Shown in pieces: positions 35,595-45,126 of a DNA stretch of 64,000 nucleotides. Position numbers and translations under genes: made by a program. The stretch is from the NCBI RefSeq assembly GCF_004359215.1, contig NC_090612.1:4236296-4300295 (forward strand), given 5' to 3'. Below the pieces are notes generated by a model. It was not told the origin of the DNA. It saw nothing but the letters and a program-made list of their open reading frames with translations, and did no database searches. This DNA is from Bremia lactucae (taxonomy: Eukaryota; Oomycota; Peronosporomycetes; Peronosporales; Peronosporaceae). The first letter of the stretch is position 1, and each line of letters starts with the position of its first letter.

Positions 35595-38500
35595 CCCTCC
35601 ACGCGATCGATGAACAGCTTAGCTGTACCCTCTCCATCAATGGAATCCGCCACGGCCGCTAAGTGATCCATTTTGCTCAAACGGTAAACAAAGACCACTA
35701 CACTGGAGTTACCGGCTGTCAACAAAGACCGCTATACTGGAGTTACTGGCTAAATCTTTCGGTTATTCAAAATCAAAATCCATACTAATGAACTCCCAGC
35801 AACCTATGGGACGGGAAGACTCACCAGTGGCGCAGCAGCATGCGCCGAGGGTTTAGCCCGTTGGCACGTTTCACATGTGCGAACATATGTGCTGTTCCAT
35901 TTATAAAGTTTGGACCACCAATAACTCTGGCTTATAGAGCCGTAGGTCTTTTCTCTACCGAGATTACCACCAAGGAGAGTTTCGTGTGCCTCATAGAGGA
36001 TTCGGTACTTTTAATCGTCATCATGAGGAACAATGACACGAGGGGGGGGGGTCCGCGATGTCTGTGCAATAAAGCAACAGGTTCTTATCGATAGAAAATC
36101 GATGTAACCTTGCACGCAAACGTGCCGGCAATTTAATACCTGAATCCGAGTTCCTTAAAGCTCGTAGCAGAGCTACACAATGTTCACCCTTGGCGTAAGC
36201 CGAACGGACTAATCCAGGAATAGGCGACGAGATAGTCGTTAAATGAGAAAGTTCATAATCCCGCCTGCGTGATAATGCATCGGCCAAAGCATTCTGCTTG
36301 CCGGGTTTAAACTTCACCTCGAAGTTGTATTCCGCAAAAAAGGATAGCTATCGGGCCATTCTCTGTGAGAGATGGGGCGACTTAGTCGCCGTGCTTAATG
36401 ACGCGTGATCTGTATAAATCACAAACGGCTTAGAGCCGAGCAGATGAACCTAGAATTGTACGAGAGCATACTTCATAGCAAGTATCTCTTTGTCATGAAC
36501 TGGGTAGTTCTTTTCCGCAGCTTTAAGCTGTCTAGACTCGAACGCAATAACACGTTCACGCCCATCAACATCTGTTTGTAACAGAGCACTGCCAATGCCA
36601 AAATCTGATGCGTCACAGACTACACTGAAAGGCCAATTTCGGTTTGGCAGTGCCAGAATCGGGGCATGGCTAAGACTGTCCTTAACTACTCGAAAAGCAT
36701 TATTTTCGGTGCTAGTCCAGCACCATTCTGTATCCTATTTAAGGAGATTAGATAATGGCCTAGCCATATCAGCGTAATTTTCGCTATATTTGTGTAAATA
36801 ATTGGCGAGACCCAACCACTTACGCAAATCCTTTTGGTTTAAGAACCAGCCAATCTAATTTGGCTTTTACCTTAGCGGAATCCGCTCTAAGGCCTCGCTT
36901 TGAAGCATCCTAAAATAGGAATCTCGTCGTCTGCGCCAAAAGTGCATTTAGATGCATTGGCATACAATTTGTTTGTGCGCATGCACTCGAGAACTGCTCG
37001 CAAATGGTCTAATTGGTTTTCCATATCCGACCGACCCTGATCCGCACGACTATGGACAAAAATGTCATCGATATAAGTCTGTACATAACCTTGATGAGGG
37101 CGAAACAGTTGCGTCACTAGACTATTGAATATTGCCGGGGCGTTGGAAAGCCCTTGAGGCATAACCAGCCACTCCCATAACATACCACTTGGGTGCTAAC
37201 CGCTGTCAGCGGGATATCGCTAGCTTGCATGAGCAATTGTTAGTAACCATCGACTAAGTCCAATGAACTGTGCATTGTACATCCCACCATATTATTCTGG
37301 AGAACCTTCTTTCTAGGAATGGGGATTTGTGCTGGAATAGTGACAGCATTAAGCTTATTATAAGCATGTACAATGCGCCATTTACCATTTGGCTTTTTGA
37401 CATAAAATGTCGGTGTCGAATGTGGAGATTTGCTCTCTCGTACCATTCCAGCCTCGTGCTTAGCACGGAAGGAATCGTCAATGACGTCACACTGCTCCCT
37501 TGGTAAAGGCCATTGTCTTGTGACACAGTATTTGGTTCCCGGAACCAAGTCAATTTAATGACGAACACCTCTATCCGGAGGTAAAACAGATGATGGTTTA
37601 TTACATACCACATCTTGGAATTCCTTAATCAAGGAATTAAAGGGATCCGTAGGATCTTTAAGGATCGATGACCCATTTCACGCATTAAGTACAGCTTTGT
37701 GTCATCCAGGACAGCTTCGTCTAGAAGTTACGATGAGTTAACTCAATTGTTGGTCAAATGACCACAATTTCAGATAAAATACCAGCCTTTAAAGCTCGGC
37801 CGCACTCATGAATTGACATTTCGTCTAGCTCTAAAAAGAGCATGTAACGGAGGGATTGCCGCAAGGCTAACTACCCTCTCAATGTTACCGGTTACGCCAT
37901 TTACAGGCGTATGTAATTGCTCACTCGTATCACTTTGTAAGAGTATACACGCTTCGTCTCCATCCTGTCTTGGAGTGGAGACAATACGCCTCTTAGAGGC
38001 CAGGACATTCCGTCCCCGGGTTTTCCAGCTTGTATTGGTTCTATACAAGACATGGTGTATAATTTGACATCCGAGAAGGAGTTAGGTAACTCAACTTCCT
38101 TATCTAGCGAATGTTTACGTTTCGCTTCACGTGCATTAGAGGGTTTGACCCACGATACCTTGGCGAACCGCCAATAGTGTCACTATTGACACTCAGTATG
38201 GTGCCACTTCGGCCGGCCATACTCGAAGGACTTAGACGTGCCACTCCACGTATCTCAGGGATACTGCACCCTTGATGATTCGGCCTTAGGCCAACAGTGC
38301 TTTCAGCAATCAGTGAATCGTTATTACAACGAGTCACTCGACGGAGTACGTGCCGTTCCACTTATTTCTGCTAAGTCGGGCTCAGAAATAATGTTTTTAA
38401 CATAAGAGTTTATTAACTCAGACATGCCAATGTCTAAAACATTGACAGACTCATCCAATGATTCGCGCCAATAGCGCTTTTGTTGCCTAGCAAAGGTGAG

Positions 38501-40016
38501 TTCATGACTCTCCACAACTTTGCTAGGACTATTGCGCGTGACGCCTAAGGTCTTAGACCTCCAATTGATCCATGGCTCATGGTGTTCTAATCAGGCCATA
38601 CCAAGGATGATATCATATCTCGAATCCAAATCAAGGACGAGACAGCGTTCCACACTGTCAAAGTCCAGGAACTTTATACCTAAGTTCAATGGAATTTTGG
38701 GAACAGTGGCACGAGTCCCAGTCGATGAGCGAACAGTCATTGTATCACCTTCATGCGCTCTAAGCGCCTCAACGTATTATTGACTTCCTTCAAGGGAAAG
38801 GCGTCGAGCATAATTGCAAGACACTCCTGAGTCAATTAAAATTGACCACGGCTTACCAAAGCCCTTTACAAGCCAGGCTTGTACTCTCGCCCCGTGCCAT
38901 TGAGCACCGAGCTAATTGGGGCCAGGTTCTTATTCTCACCTCCTTGAGGTTCAACAGAGCCTAGGTCTTCCCCAGTAGGCCGCCCCGCATCTACTGGGTA
39001 TCGACGTTTTCCCGCACCGTACCAGATCTCTGGTATAGGTCGGAGTTGGAGCTCTTTCGAGCTTTACGCGAAATTCGAAGAGGGCAGGCAGGGTGTTAAT
39101 GTTTCGTATTTCCGCACATATAACATCGACGGATGGTCTTATGCTGTTCCACAGCTTGAAGAGCCTCTTCTCCTTCCCCAACGAGGCTTAAATCCATAGA
39201 TTCCGCTCTATTAGACGGAACCCATGTGCTCGAAGATCTTGTTCGGTAGACAGGCGTGCTAACGCGAGCAGACTTAAAGTCAGACTCGGTGCGTAGCGCT
39301 ATGGCAACTGCCTCTTCGAACGTAGCCGGATCAGATTGGAACAATTCCGTCCGGGCAACGCCCTCATTGCGACCCCTCATAAAGATGGTCACTGCAGTTG
39401 CTTCTTGCATCGGGTCTTGACTCATAGATGCAATGAGAGCTCTCAACTCCTGGACAAAGTCCCCTAGGGTAATACTACCCTGTCGAGTCGCTAGGAGCCG
39501 TGCTCGCATGCGAAAAGCCTGATCAGCTGATCAGGCGGTGCAGACATGCTGGTCATTTGATGTTTCAGCGAATCCCATGAGGAAAAAGTGTCATTTATGG
39601 ACGTGCTGCACGAGAGTGCCCACTCCATGGCTCTACCTCCAAGTTTAAAATGGCAATAGCCACCTTTTGCCGTTCCGTTAAGTACAAGGCGGAGACAATG
39701 GACATTTCCATCTGCTTAATCCAAAAGGGAGATTTTCTCCCTCTTTTCCTTCAAATGTCTTCAAATTTACAGTTAGAGGACGAGCCCTCGGCTCTAAGTC
39801 AGGTACAGAGATGTACAGGGTTGGCATAGATCCCGCTAAATGGTCCTGTACCTGACCGATCAGGAAGGCTCCGTACCGCATGAAGGCTTCAAGCCTTGCA
39901 AGCAGGACCTCTGGTCCCTGGAAGATAATAAATTCCACGTGCTCAAGCCCGAATAAGGTTTTGAGCTTGTCATAAGCGGCGCGATGTGCTTCTGACAATT
40001 CTGGAACCTCTTCCAT
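35595..40016 (-). pseudogene. Gypsy gag-pol remnant of element E
   Basis: Reading on minus: gag at 40016-39096 (core FVQELRALIASM and knuckle CYMCGNTKH with a later C); protease LIDSGVSCNYARRLSLEGS at about 38845-38785; RT at 37548-36887 (ESKSPHSTPTFYVKKPNGKW, MPQGLSNAPAIFNSL, active site YIDD near 37075); RNase H at about 36840-36021 (ending KFKPGKQNALADALSRR); and an integrase core scrap VVFVYRLSKMDHLAAVADSI at about 35703-35640. Stops and shifts separate the pieces. Integrase is cut short just before the LTR, and the antisense region seen in elements A and C is absent. Confidence 0.8.
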
Positions 40017-40076
40017 TTCCGTGAGAAATTAGTCTTGTAACGACTCAGGCGTAGATTGACTACTAGTGCTACCAGG

Positions 40077-40581
40077 TGTAGCGGAGCTACCTCGCTCCTA
40101 AAGTAAGAGGAAGACTTTCAGACTCAGAGAGTCACTTAGTTCTATTGAACTAATGGGTTTAACAACTCAGGGAGTCGTACAAGCTATTAAAGCTTAAGGA
40201 ATCCTAGTTCAAGGGATTCAGGGGGTTGCATACCAAGTAGCAACTAGTGCCCAAGAGGATATACCTTAGAAAGGCTTCTATCTCTTACAGATCAACGGGC
40301 AAGCCTTATGAAGGCACTTGACGCTTTAAGATCAAAAGAGGAACTGCACTTTATTTAATTATTTAAATCTAAAAACCTTACCCTAGCCAATTAAAAATAG
40401 ATTTTGGCCGCCAGATTTATATCTGGCGGCGACCACATTTATATCTGGCGGCGACCACATTTGTTATTAATAATAAATGGCATTTAATTAACTAACTATT
40501 TTGAAAATTAGATAAAAGGGTATTTTACCCATTGAGTAAATGTACCACAACAACGGTTCTCCGACCGATGTGCATATTACA
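40077..40581 (-). repeat. 5' LTR of gypsy element E
   Basis: It is 505 bp, longer than its partner mainly because a 22-bp unit (ATCTGGCGGCGACCACATTTAT) is tandemly duplicated at 40421-40464. The primer-binding site lies at about 40065-40075 on minus. Confidence 0.85.
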
Positions 40582-40654
40582 ACGCTACTCTCATAAATAT
40601 AATTAAGGGGCTTAACTCTATCGGTTCCCAAATGTAATTTGAGGGAAAACGGCG

Positions 40655-41282
40655 TTCGTATAAAGGTGTGTCCGAAGGCGTCTGACAAACGCCGTTTTCA
40701 CACACGCCATTGGACCCATGCCATCCGATGATCTCGATCCGAAAAAAGTTCCAAATATTATCTTATTTTCGCACCCGACGAATTAAAAATTAACCAATAT
40801 ATAAAAAGTTCGCCGAATGCCGACCTAAAAATTGAAAAGGAATTACTGTTGATTTTTGGATGCCATGCCGTGAAAATATTCTTTATGACGTCTTAATTCA
40901 AGACAGACGGGGAGGAGGTGTGGCTATTCCAAAAGGGTGTGTGCCTATACCGGTTCCCATATGCTTCCATGTCGCTTTGAAAGAGCATAATATCAATGTA
41001 CATTGCATAGCTGATGCAAAATAAAAAAATCTATACGTCGGGGATGATTTTTCCGAGCTCTAAGCTCTCTTTTTTATGTCGCAAACACGTTAAAGTGATG
41101 ACATTTGAATATGATTTGCCTGATCGCGAGCAATTGCCTTAAGATGTCGCAACGCTAGAGAATTGATGCTACTCAGATGCTGTATGCTCCATAGAACTAC
41201 AGATCACTACACATAATTAAAATCAGGGGCTCGTTTGATCGCAGTATCTATCTTCTCTCGTGAGCCCCGTGGAAAGCTACCA
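40655..41282. promoter_or_regulatory. Upstream region of the GKLR effector
   Basis: No gene. The block at 41141-41210 (GATGTCGCAACGCTAGAGAATTGATGCTACTCAGATGCTGTAT type) recurs at about 43675-43740, so it belongs to a duplicated effector 5' region. Confidence 0.5.
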
Positions 41283-42014
41283 ATGGTTCGTGTCTACGTC
41301 GCGGCATTGGCAGCCATTTTCGCATTAAGTGCCTCTGCTACTTTACATTTGACGCTCGCAAACGCTTCATCGGTAACTACTGAAGAAGGTGACGGTCGTC
41401 CTCAAGGGAAGTTACGCGTCAATGCAGCAACAAATGTCGAAAGCGACGAGAGATTTCTAGACGGATTAAAAGCTCTTGTCCGTGGTTTCTATGACCTTAC
41501 GCCTTTCGCACCACGCTTTCAGAAGGACACATATTCCAACCTTTTATTGAAACTGAATTTGTCTTTCGAACAGTTTTCTGGGAAGGACACCTTGCAGCTT
41601 CGGCGATTGTACGACGCCGCTAGGAGGCATAACAAGGTGAATCCAACAAACCCTGTCTCGGTATATACAGGATTGGTAGAAAAGTATGGTGAGTTTGAAA
41701 TAGTAAACATGGTGTATTCGCTAAAACATGCACAATCAAGCAAATCCCGTGATGTGCTCAAGCGACTCGGCAAAGAGGAAAAATGGTATTGGAAGGATAA
41801 GAAGGATGCGGGGAAAATGTACGCAGAGGCGCTCGACCTGGGCAACGAGTTTACAGTGAAGAATATGGTTTCGAAATTATCGAAGCTAGAACAGTTTTTA
41901 AATCGCATCGACCAAAAGGCTAGCGAGGAACAATTGAAAGCTTTGGTTGTTGCCGATATTGAAAGGGTGAAAACGAAAAAAGAAAGCGTTTCACCTAGCG
42001 ACGTTGAGATGTGA
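41283..42014 (+). CDS. GKLR-type secreted effector candidate
   Basis: A 243-residue single-exon protein. The ATG at 41283 gives a clean signal peptide (MVRVYVAALAAIFALSASAT), so the longer non-ATG frame upstream was not used. GKLR at 42-45 replaces RXLR and DERF at 55-58 is the dEER-like motif; the spacing is typical of oomycete host-translocated effectors. The C-terminal domain is predicted helical. It has W168, Y169, W170 and Y180 in KWYWKDKKDAGKMYAEAL, reminiscent of WY modules but not a full consensus. A broken paralogue lies 720 bp downstream. GKLR proteins are a recognised Bremia lactucae effector class; a host target cannot be read here. Confidence 0.85.
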   Translation: MVRVYVAALAAIFALSASATLHLTLANASSVTTEEGDGRPQGKLRVNAATNVESDERFLDGLKALVRGFYDLTPFAPRFQKDTYSNLLLKLNLSFEQFSGKDTLQLRRLYDAARRHNKVNPTNPVSVYTGLVEKYGEFEIVNMVYSLKHAQSSKSRDVLKRLGKEEKWYWKDKKDAGKMYAEALDLGNEFTVKNMVSKLSKLEQFLNRIDQKASEEQLKALVVADIERVKTKKESVSPSDVEM

Positions 42015-42732
42015 GATGTGCTGGCACCTTTGTGCTCTTTGCCAAGTGGAAGAACGAAATGCTAACGTCACCAATGGACTGAAGCGCAATGACGAAATAG
42101 ACAGGATTATCAATCAGAACTTCGACAAGTTCTGGAACAGTTAGGCTCGAATTGATGTCATAATGGGTTGTGTTCTTGGTAGAGTAAGAAGTTGCTAATA
42201 CACTCACTTTTTACGATATTTATGCGGCTATCTGTTAATAATACACGAGCTCGTTTACTTCCTTACTGTTGTTACCTCGCGATCAACCGATTTGAAGTGG
42301 CACATGAAAGCAAAGAAGAATACGACTTCAGATGCTTGATTCTTAAATGCCTAGAATAAGAAGTGCCCTCTGTGCTGTTGTCAAGCGTATGGAAGTAAAC
42401 GTCTTGAAAGGAACAAGCCAAAAAGAAACACGACGACGGAAACATTGCCATGAGCGTCTAGCAAGTGTTGGTGTAGGTCGCAAGCATGTGGAATGCCAAG
42501 GTTTTCGAGAAAATGGCTCTTAATCGACAGCAAGGATAGCGATTCGATCTGAATGATTGGCTTCTTGATTTGCGCCACTCAATCTTGGCTTAATCACGTT
42601 GATAACGAAACCGCCTCAATGCAAGAAAATGCTAAAAGGTATTGCAACGCCGAGTATTGTTGCTGAGAATTTTGTTTTTGTGTTCTCTAAACTTATAGAA
42701 TTTATCGTCTATCGCGAGCACGGTGGAAGCAA
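42015..42732. other. Spacer between effector paralogues
   Basis: About 720 bp with no recognisable gene. The last 30 bp before the pseudogene start (ATCGCGAGCACGGTGGAAG) match the bases just 5' of the intact effector (CTCGTGAGCCCCGTGGAAAG). Confidence 0.4.
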
Positions 42733-43207
42733 ATGGTTTGAGTCTACGTCGCCGCATTAGCAGCCTTCCTCGCGTTTAGTGCCTCAGCTTCGGCTACTTC
42801 ACAAGAGACGCTGGAATAAACGCTTCATTATGCTGATCAGAGTGACGCTTCTTCTCAAGAGAGGTTACGCGCTCACGCAGCAGCAAATGGTAAACCGACG
42901 AGAGAGTCTATATGGAAGGAACCAGGATCCTGTGCCGGTTTTTAAAGGTGGACGTGGTAGCAATTTTGAATCGTGTGGGGGATCTGGACATGGTTTAGAT
43001 AAAGTTCTTACAAGTGCGGAACTTCATCTACTGACAGTACTCAACTTCGTTATATGCGCTATTGAATATCAAGTATTGCGCGTTGCTGGTAAAGGCGTCG
43101 GAGACGGAAAAAAATTGAAGACGCTAGCGTTATTAAAAAAACTGTTGAAGGAACAAAATAGGCTTTGGACAAAGGCTGGAGAGCGCTTTGCGAAGAAGAA
43201 ACGATAG
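42733..43207 (+). pseudogene. Broken paralogue of the GKLR effector
   Basis: The start ATG GTT TGA GTC TAC GTC differs from the intact gene's ATG GTT CGT GTC TAC GTC, putting a stop at codon 3. A second stop (TAA) falls at about codon 29. After the shared signal-peptide region (VYVAALAAF, SASASA) the frame shows ERLRAHAAANG where the intact gene has GKLRVNAATN, so the translocation motif may have been ERLR. The C-terminal part (42779-43207 open) is only distantly similar. This is a tandem duplicate that decayed. Confidence 0.7.
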
Positions 43208-44215
43208 ATTGGCTGACGCTGGACGAAGCCTGGTCGAAATATGCGTTCATGGCGAGGTGTTGTTATAGCCTTAAGTGCAAAGAGAATAGACATGTTCTCT
43301 TACTTGTATGAACGCTTTTATCGCGCTGGCACACATCCGTCTGGCACGATTAAACCTTAGAAGCAATCCTCACTATAAACAGTCAAACCTTATTTTTAAA
43401 ATTCTTGTTCAGTTTTATGAGTTGTTTTTTCAAAGTTAAAAAAGAATCATCAAACAAAACATTATCAAAAATGCTAAACCTTTGTTGTCACAGGATTGCT
43501 GTTAGCTGTAAAGTTTTTGTGGTAATATAAAATACACGATCTCGTCAGATTATATGATCAGTGCTTCTTTTCTTTTTTAACTCATCTTTTAGTGTCTTTT
43601 TATTATTGACCATGTTAAAAAAACGACTTTTGAACCTGATCTGGGTTCATTACTTTGTTGCAAGAATCTGCTAAGAGATGTCGCACCGCAGAGAATTGAT
43701 GCTATTGAGATGCTGTATATTCTATTATACTACAGGTTACTGAACCAAACTTTAATTCGTGGTAAGATTACCTTTTTTCTGGACGTACTTAATTCGTTTA
43801 ATGCCCATCGTGCTAAGGATTCACAAAATTTACAACAAAATATTCTTCAGCTATTAGATCATGTGGAAGTGTGCAATTCAATTCCTGTACTGTAAGTGCT
43901 ATCTGTCTAACTAGATTGATGTCTATCAATAAAAGGGCGCAATTACAGGAGCTTTACCGCTTCGGACGATAATGATAATAAGCCACGTGGTTATTGATTC
44001 TACGATAATAGCAAGTCTGAAGTTAAATTTTTAAAAAATTTCAGAAAGCTTTTAAGAAAAACATGATTTCGTTGAATATATAAATAATGAATATTTCCGT
44101 TTTATTTAAACTAAATGTACGACACGGACGTATTTTTTTTGTTTTATATAGTATAAACAAAAAACAATGTCCACGTCGCTCATCGTCGGAAACAATTTAA
44201 CAAGACTCTTAAATG
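43208..44215. other. Gene-free stretch with a third effector 5' remnant
   Basis: About 1 kb of AT-rich DNA. Bases 43675-43740 (GATGTCGCACCGCAGAGAATTGATGCTATTGAGATGCTGTAT type) match 41141-41210 upstream of the effector, but no coding sequence follows, so this is probably the stub of another duplicate. Confidence 0.45.
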
Positions 44216-44724
44216 TGTAGCGGGGCACCTTTCACTAGTACTGGGAAGTGCTAGCTGATCTTACACTGAATTCAGTGAAGGTTAGATGCCTCGAGACTTC
44301 ACGTACACAGGTATAGAGAAAGGTTTCTAAGTAGCCAAGGGTCTTTAACTTACCAAGGTAATTCAAAGGATTAGAATTAGGGAAAAGTAAAACTGTATTA
44401 ATATATTTTGTTTTTTACGTAACGATCTTCTATCGACTACTGAACTTATTATAGCAATATTTAACTAAGTATGGCGCCTCCTTGCGCACCGCACAATCGT
44501 GTCTTATAATGATTGGCGGGGTTGGTTTACACTTTAATCAACCAATAAATAGACCTTATGTCTTATTGCATCAATATTATCCAATTTGGAAATATTGGAA
44601 CTATTTAAGTCAAATTACTAAAGATTAATATTTATGTACTTCTTTATTTTTTCCTCTTAAAGGAAATAACACTTGTTATTCCTCTTACTGGAAATTATAC
44701 TTATGTAATGGGAACCCCGTTACA
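44216..44724. repeat. Solo LTR, family 2, with AAATG duplication
   Basis: A 509-bp unit, TGTAGCGGGG...CCCCGTTACA, flanked by AAATG at 44211-44215 and 44725-44729. No internal sequence remains. Its left part resembles 53540-53690 and its right part resembles 61375-61577. Orientation of transcription was not determined. Confidence 0.85.
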
Positions 44725-44891
44725 AAATGTGGCTGATCAAGAAACATGTAACTTAAGACACAAAATACCGTACAGCGCACAGAGATGGAATTGCACGCTT
44801 CACGTGTCCTTAGATTAGCTAGAAGTGACTCATTGCTCACCGCCACTTCGCGCGTCTGTCAACGATTCGAGGTTAAGTATTTGCGACAAGA

Positions 44892-45126
44892 TGTAACGCA
44901 AATTAACATAATTTCTTGTTATTCTGTTAAGTCAGGAAGCTAAGAAATTTCTCACATGCAGTTTAACTTTTTCCCAATGCTTAGTCTTCCGTGATAATTA
45001 CCTTTCGTTGCTAAGCCATAAATAGCAATTCCAAATTCTTCCTCTACACGTCCTGTACGTGAGAAACTCGGAGGCAACTTTTCCACATGTAGGTTAGCTT
45101 GTGAAGATGCAGTGGTACCGGTTACA
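44892..45126 (+). repeat. Probable 5' LTR of element B (diverged)
   Basis: 235 bp bounded by TGTAACGC and GGTTACA. It shares the CACGTCCTGTACGTGAGAAACTCGGAGG-type block with an LTR scrap at about 23254 and is followed by a primer-binding-like CCTGGTAG. It is shorter and more diverged than the other LTRs. Confidence 0.5.

Larger units (their letters stand above)
35111..40581 (-). mobile_element. Ty3/gypsy element E with two LTRs and ACGCT duplication
   Basis: LTRs at 35111-35594 and 40077-40581 begin TGTAGCGGAGCTACC; the right one ends ATTACA. ACGCT is duplicated at 35106-35110 and 40582-40586, and the opposite arm of the host inverted repeat holds the intact site. The primer-binding sequence TGGTAGCACT on minus lies just inside the right LTR, so sense is minus. 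Inside are gag, protease, RT, RNase H and the start of integrase. The rest of integrase and everything to the 3' LTR are deleted. Confidence 0.9.
32966..40654. repeat. Long imperfect inverted repeat, right arm split by two LTR insertions
   Basis: The left arm (about 32966-33640) is matched in reverse complement by about 34060-35105 plus 40587-40654 once the inserted LTR elements are removed. Matching landmarks include GCAGGCCTTTCC/GGAAGGCCTGC, TTCAGGCTTGTCGGCTTTCGCT, GGTGCGCTCTTGCGCA and TTTTCAACAGGTGAGAAAATGCC. Arms are roughly 650-700 bp around a loop of about 420 bp. No coding sequence is recognisable, so this is a foldback-type or non-autonomous element, or an inverted duplication. Confidence 0.7.
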
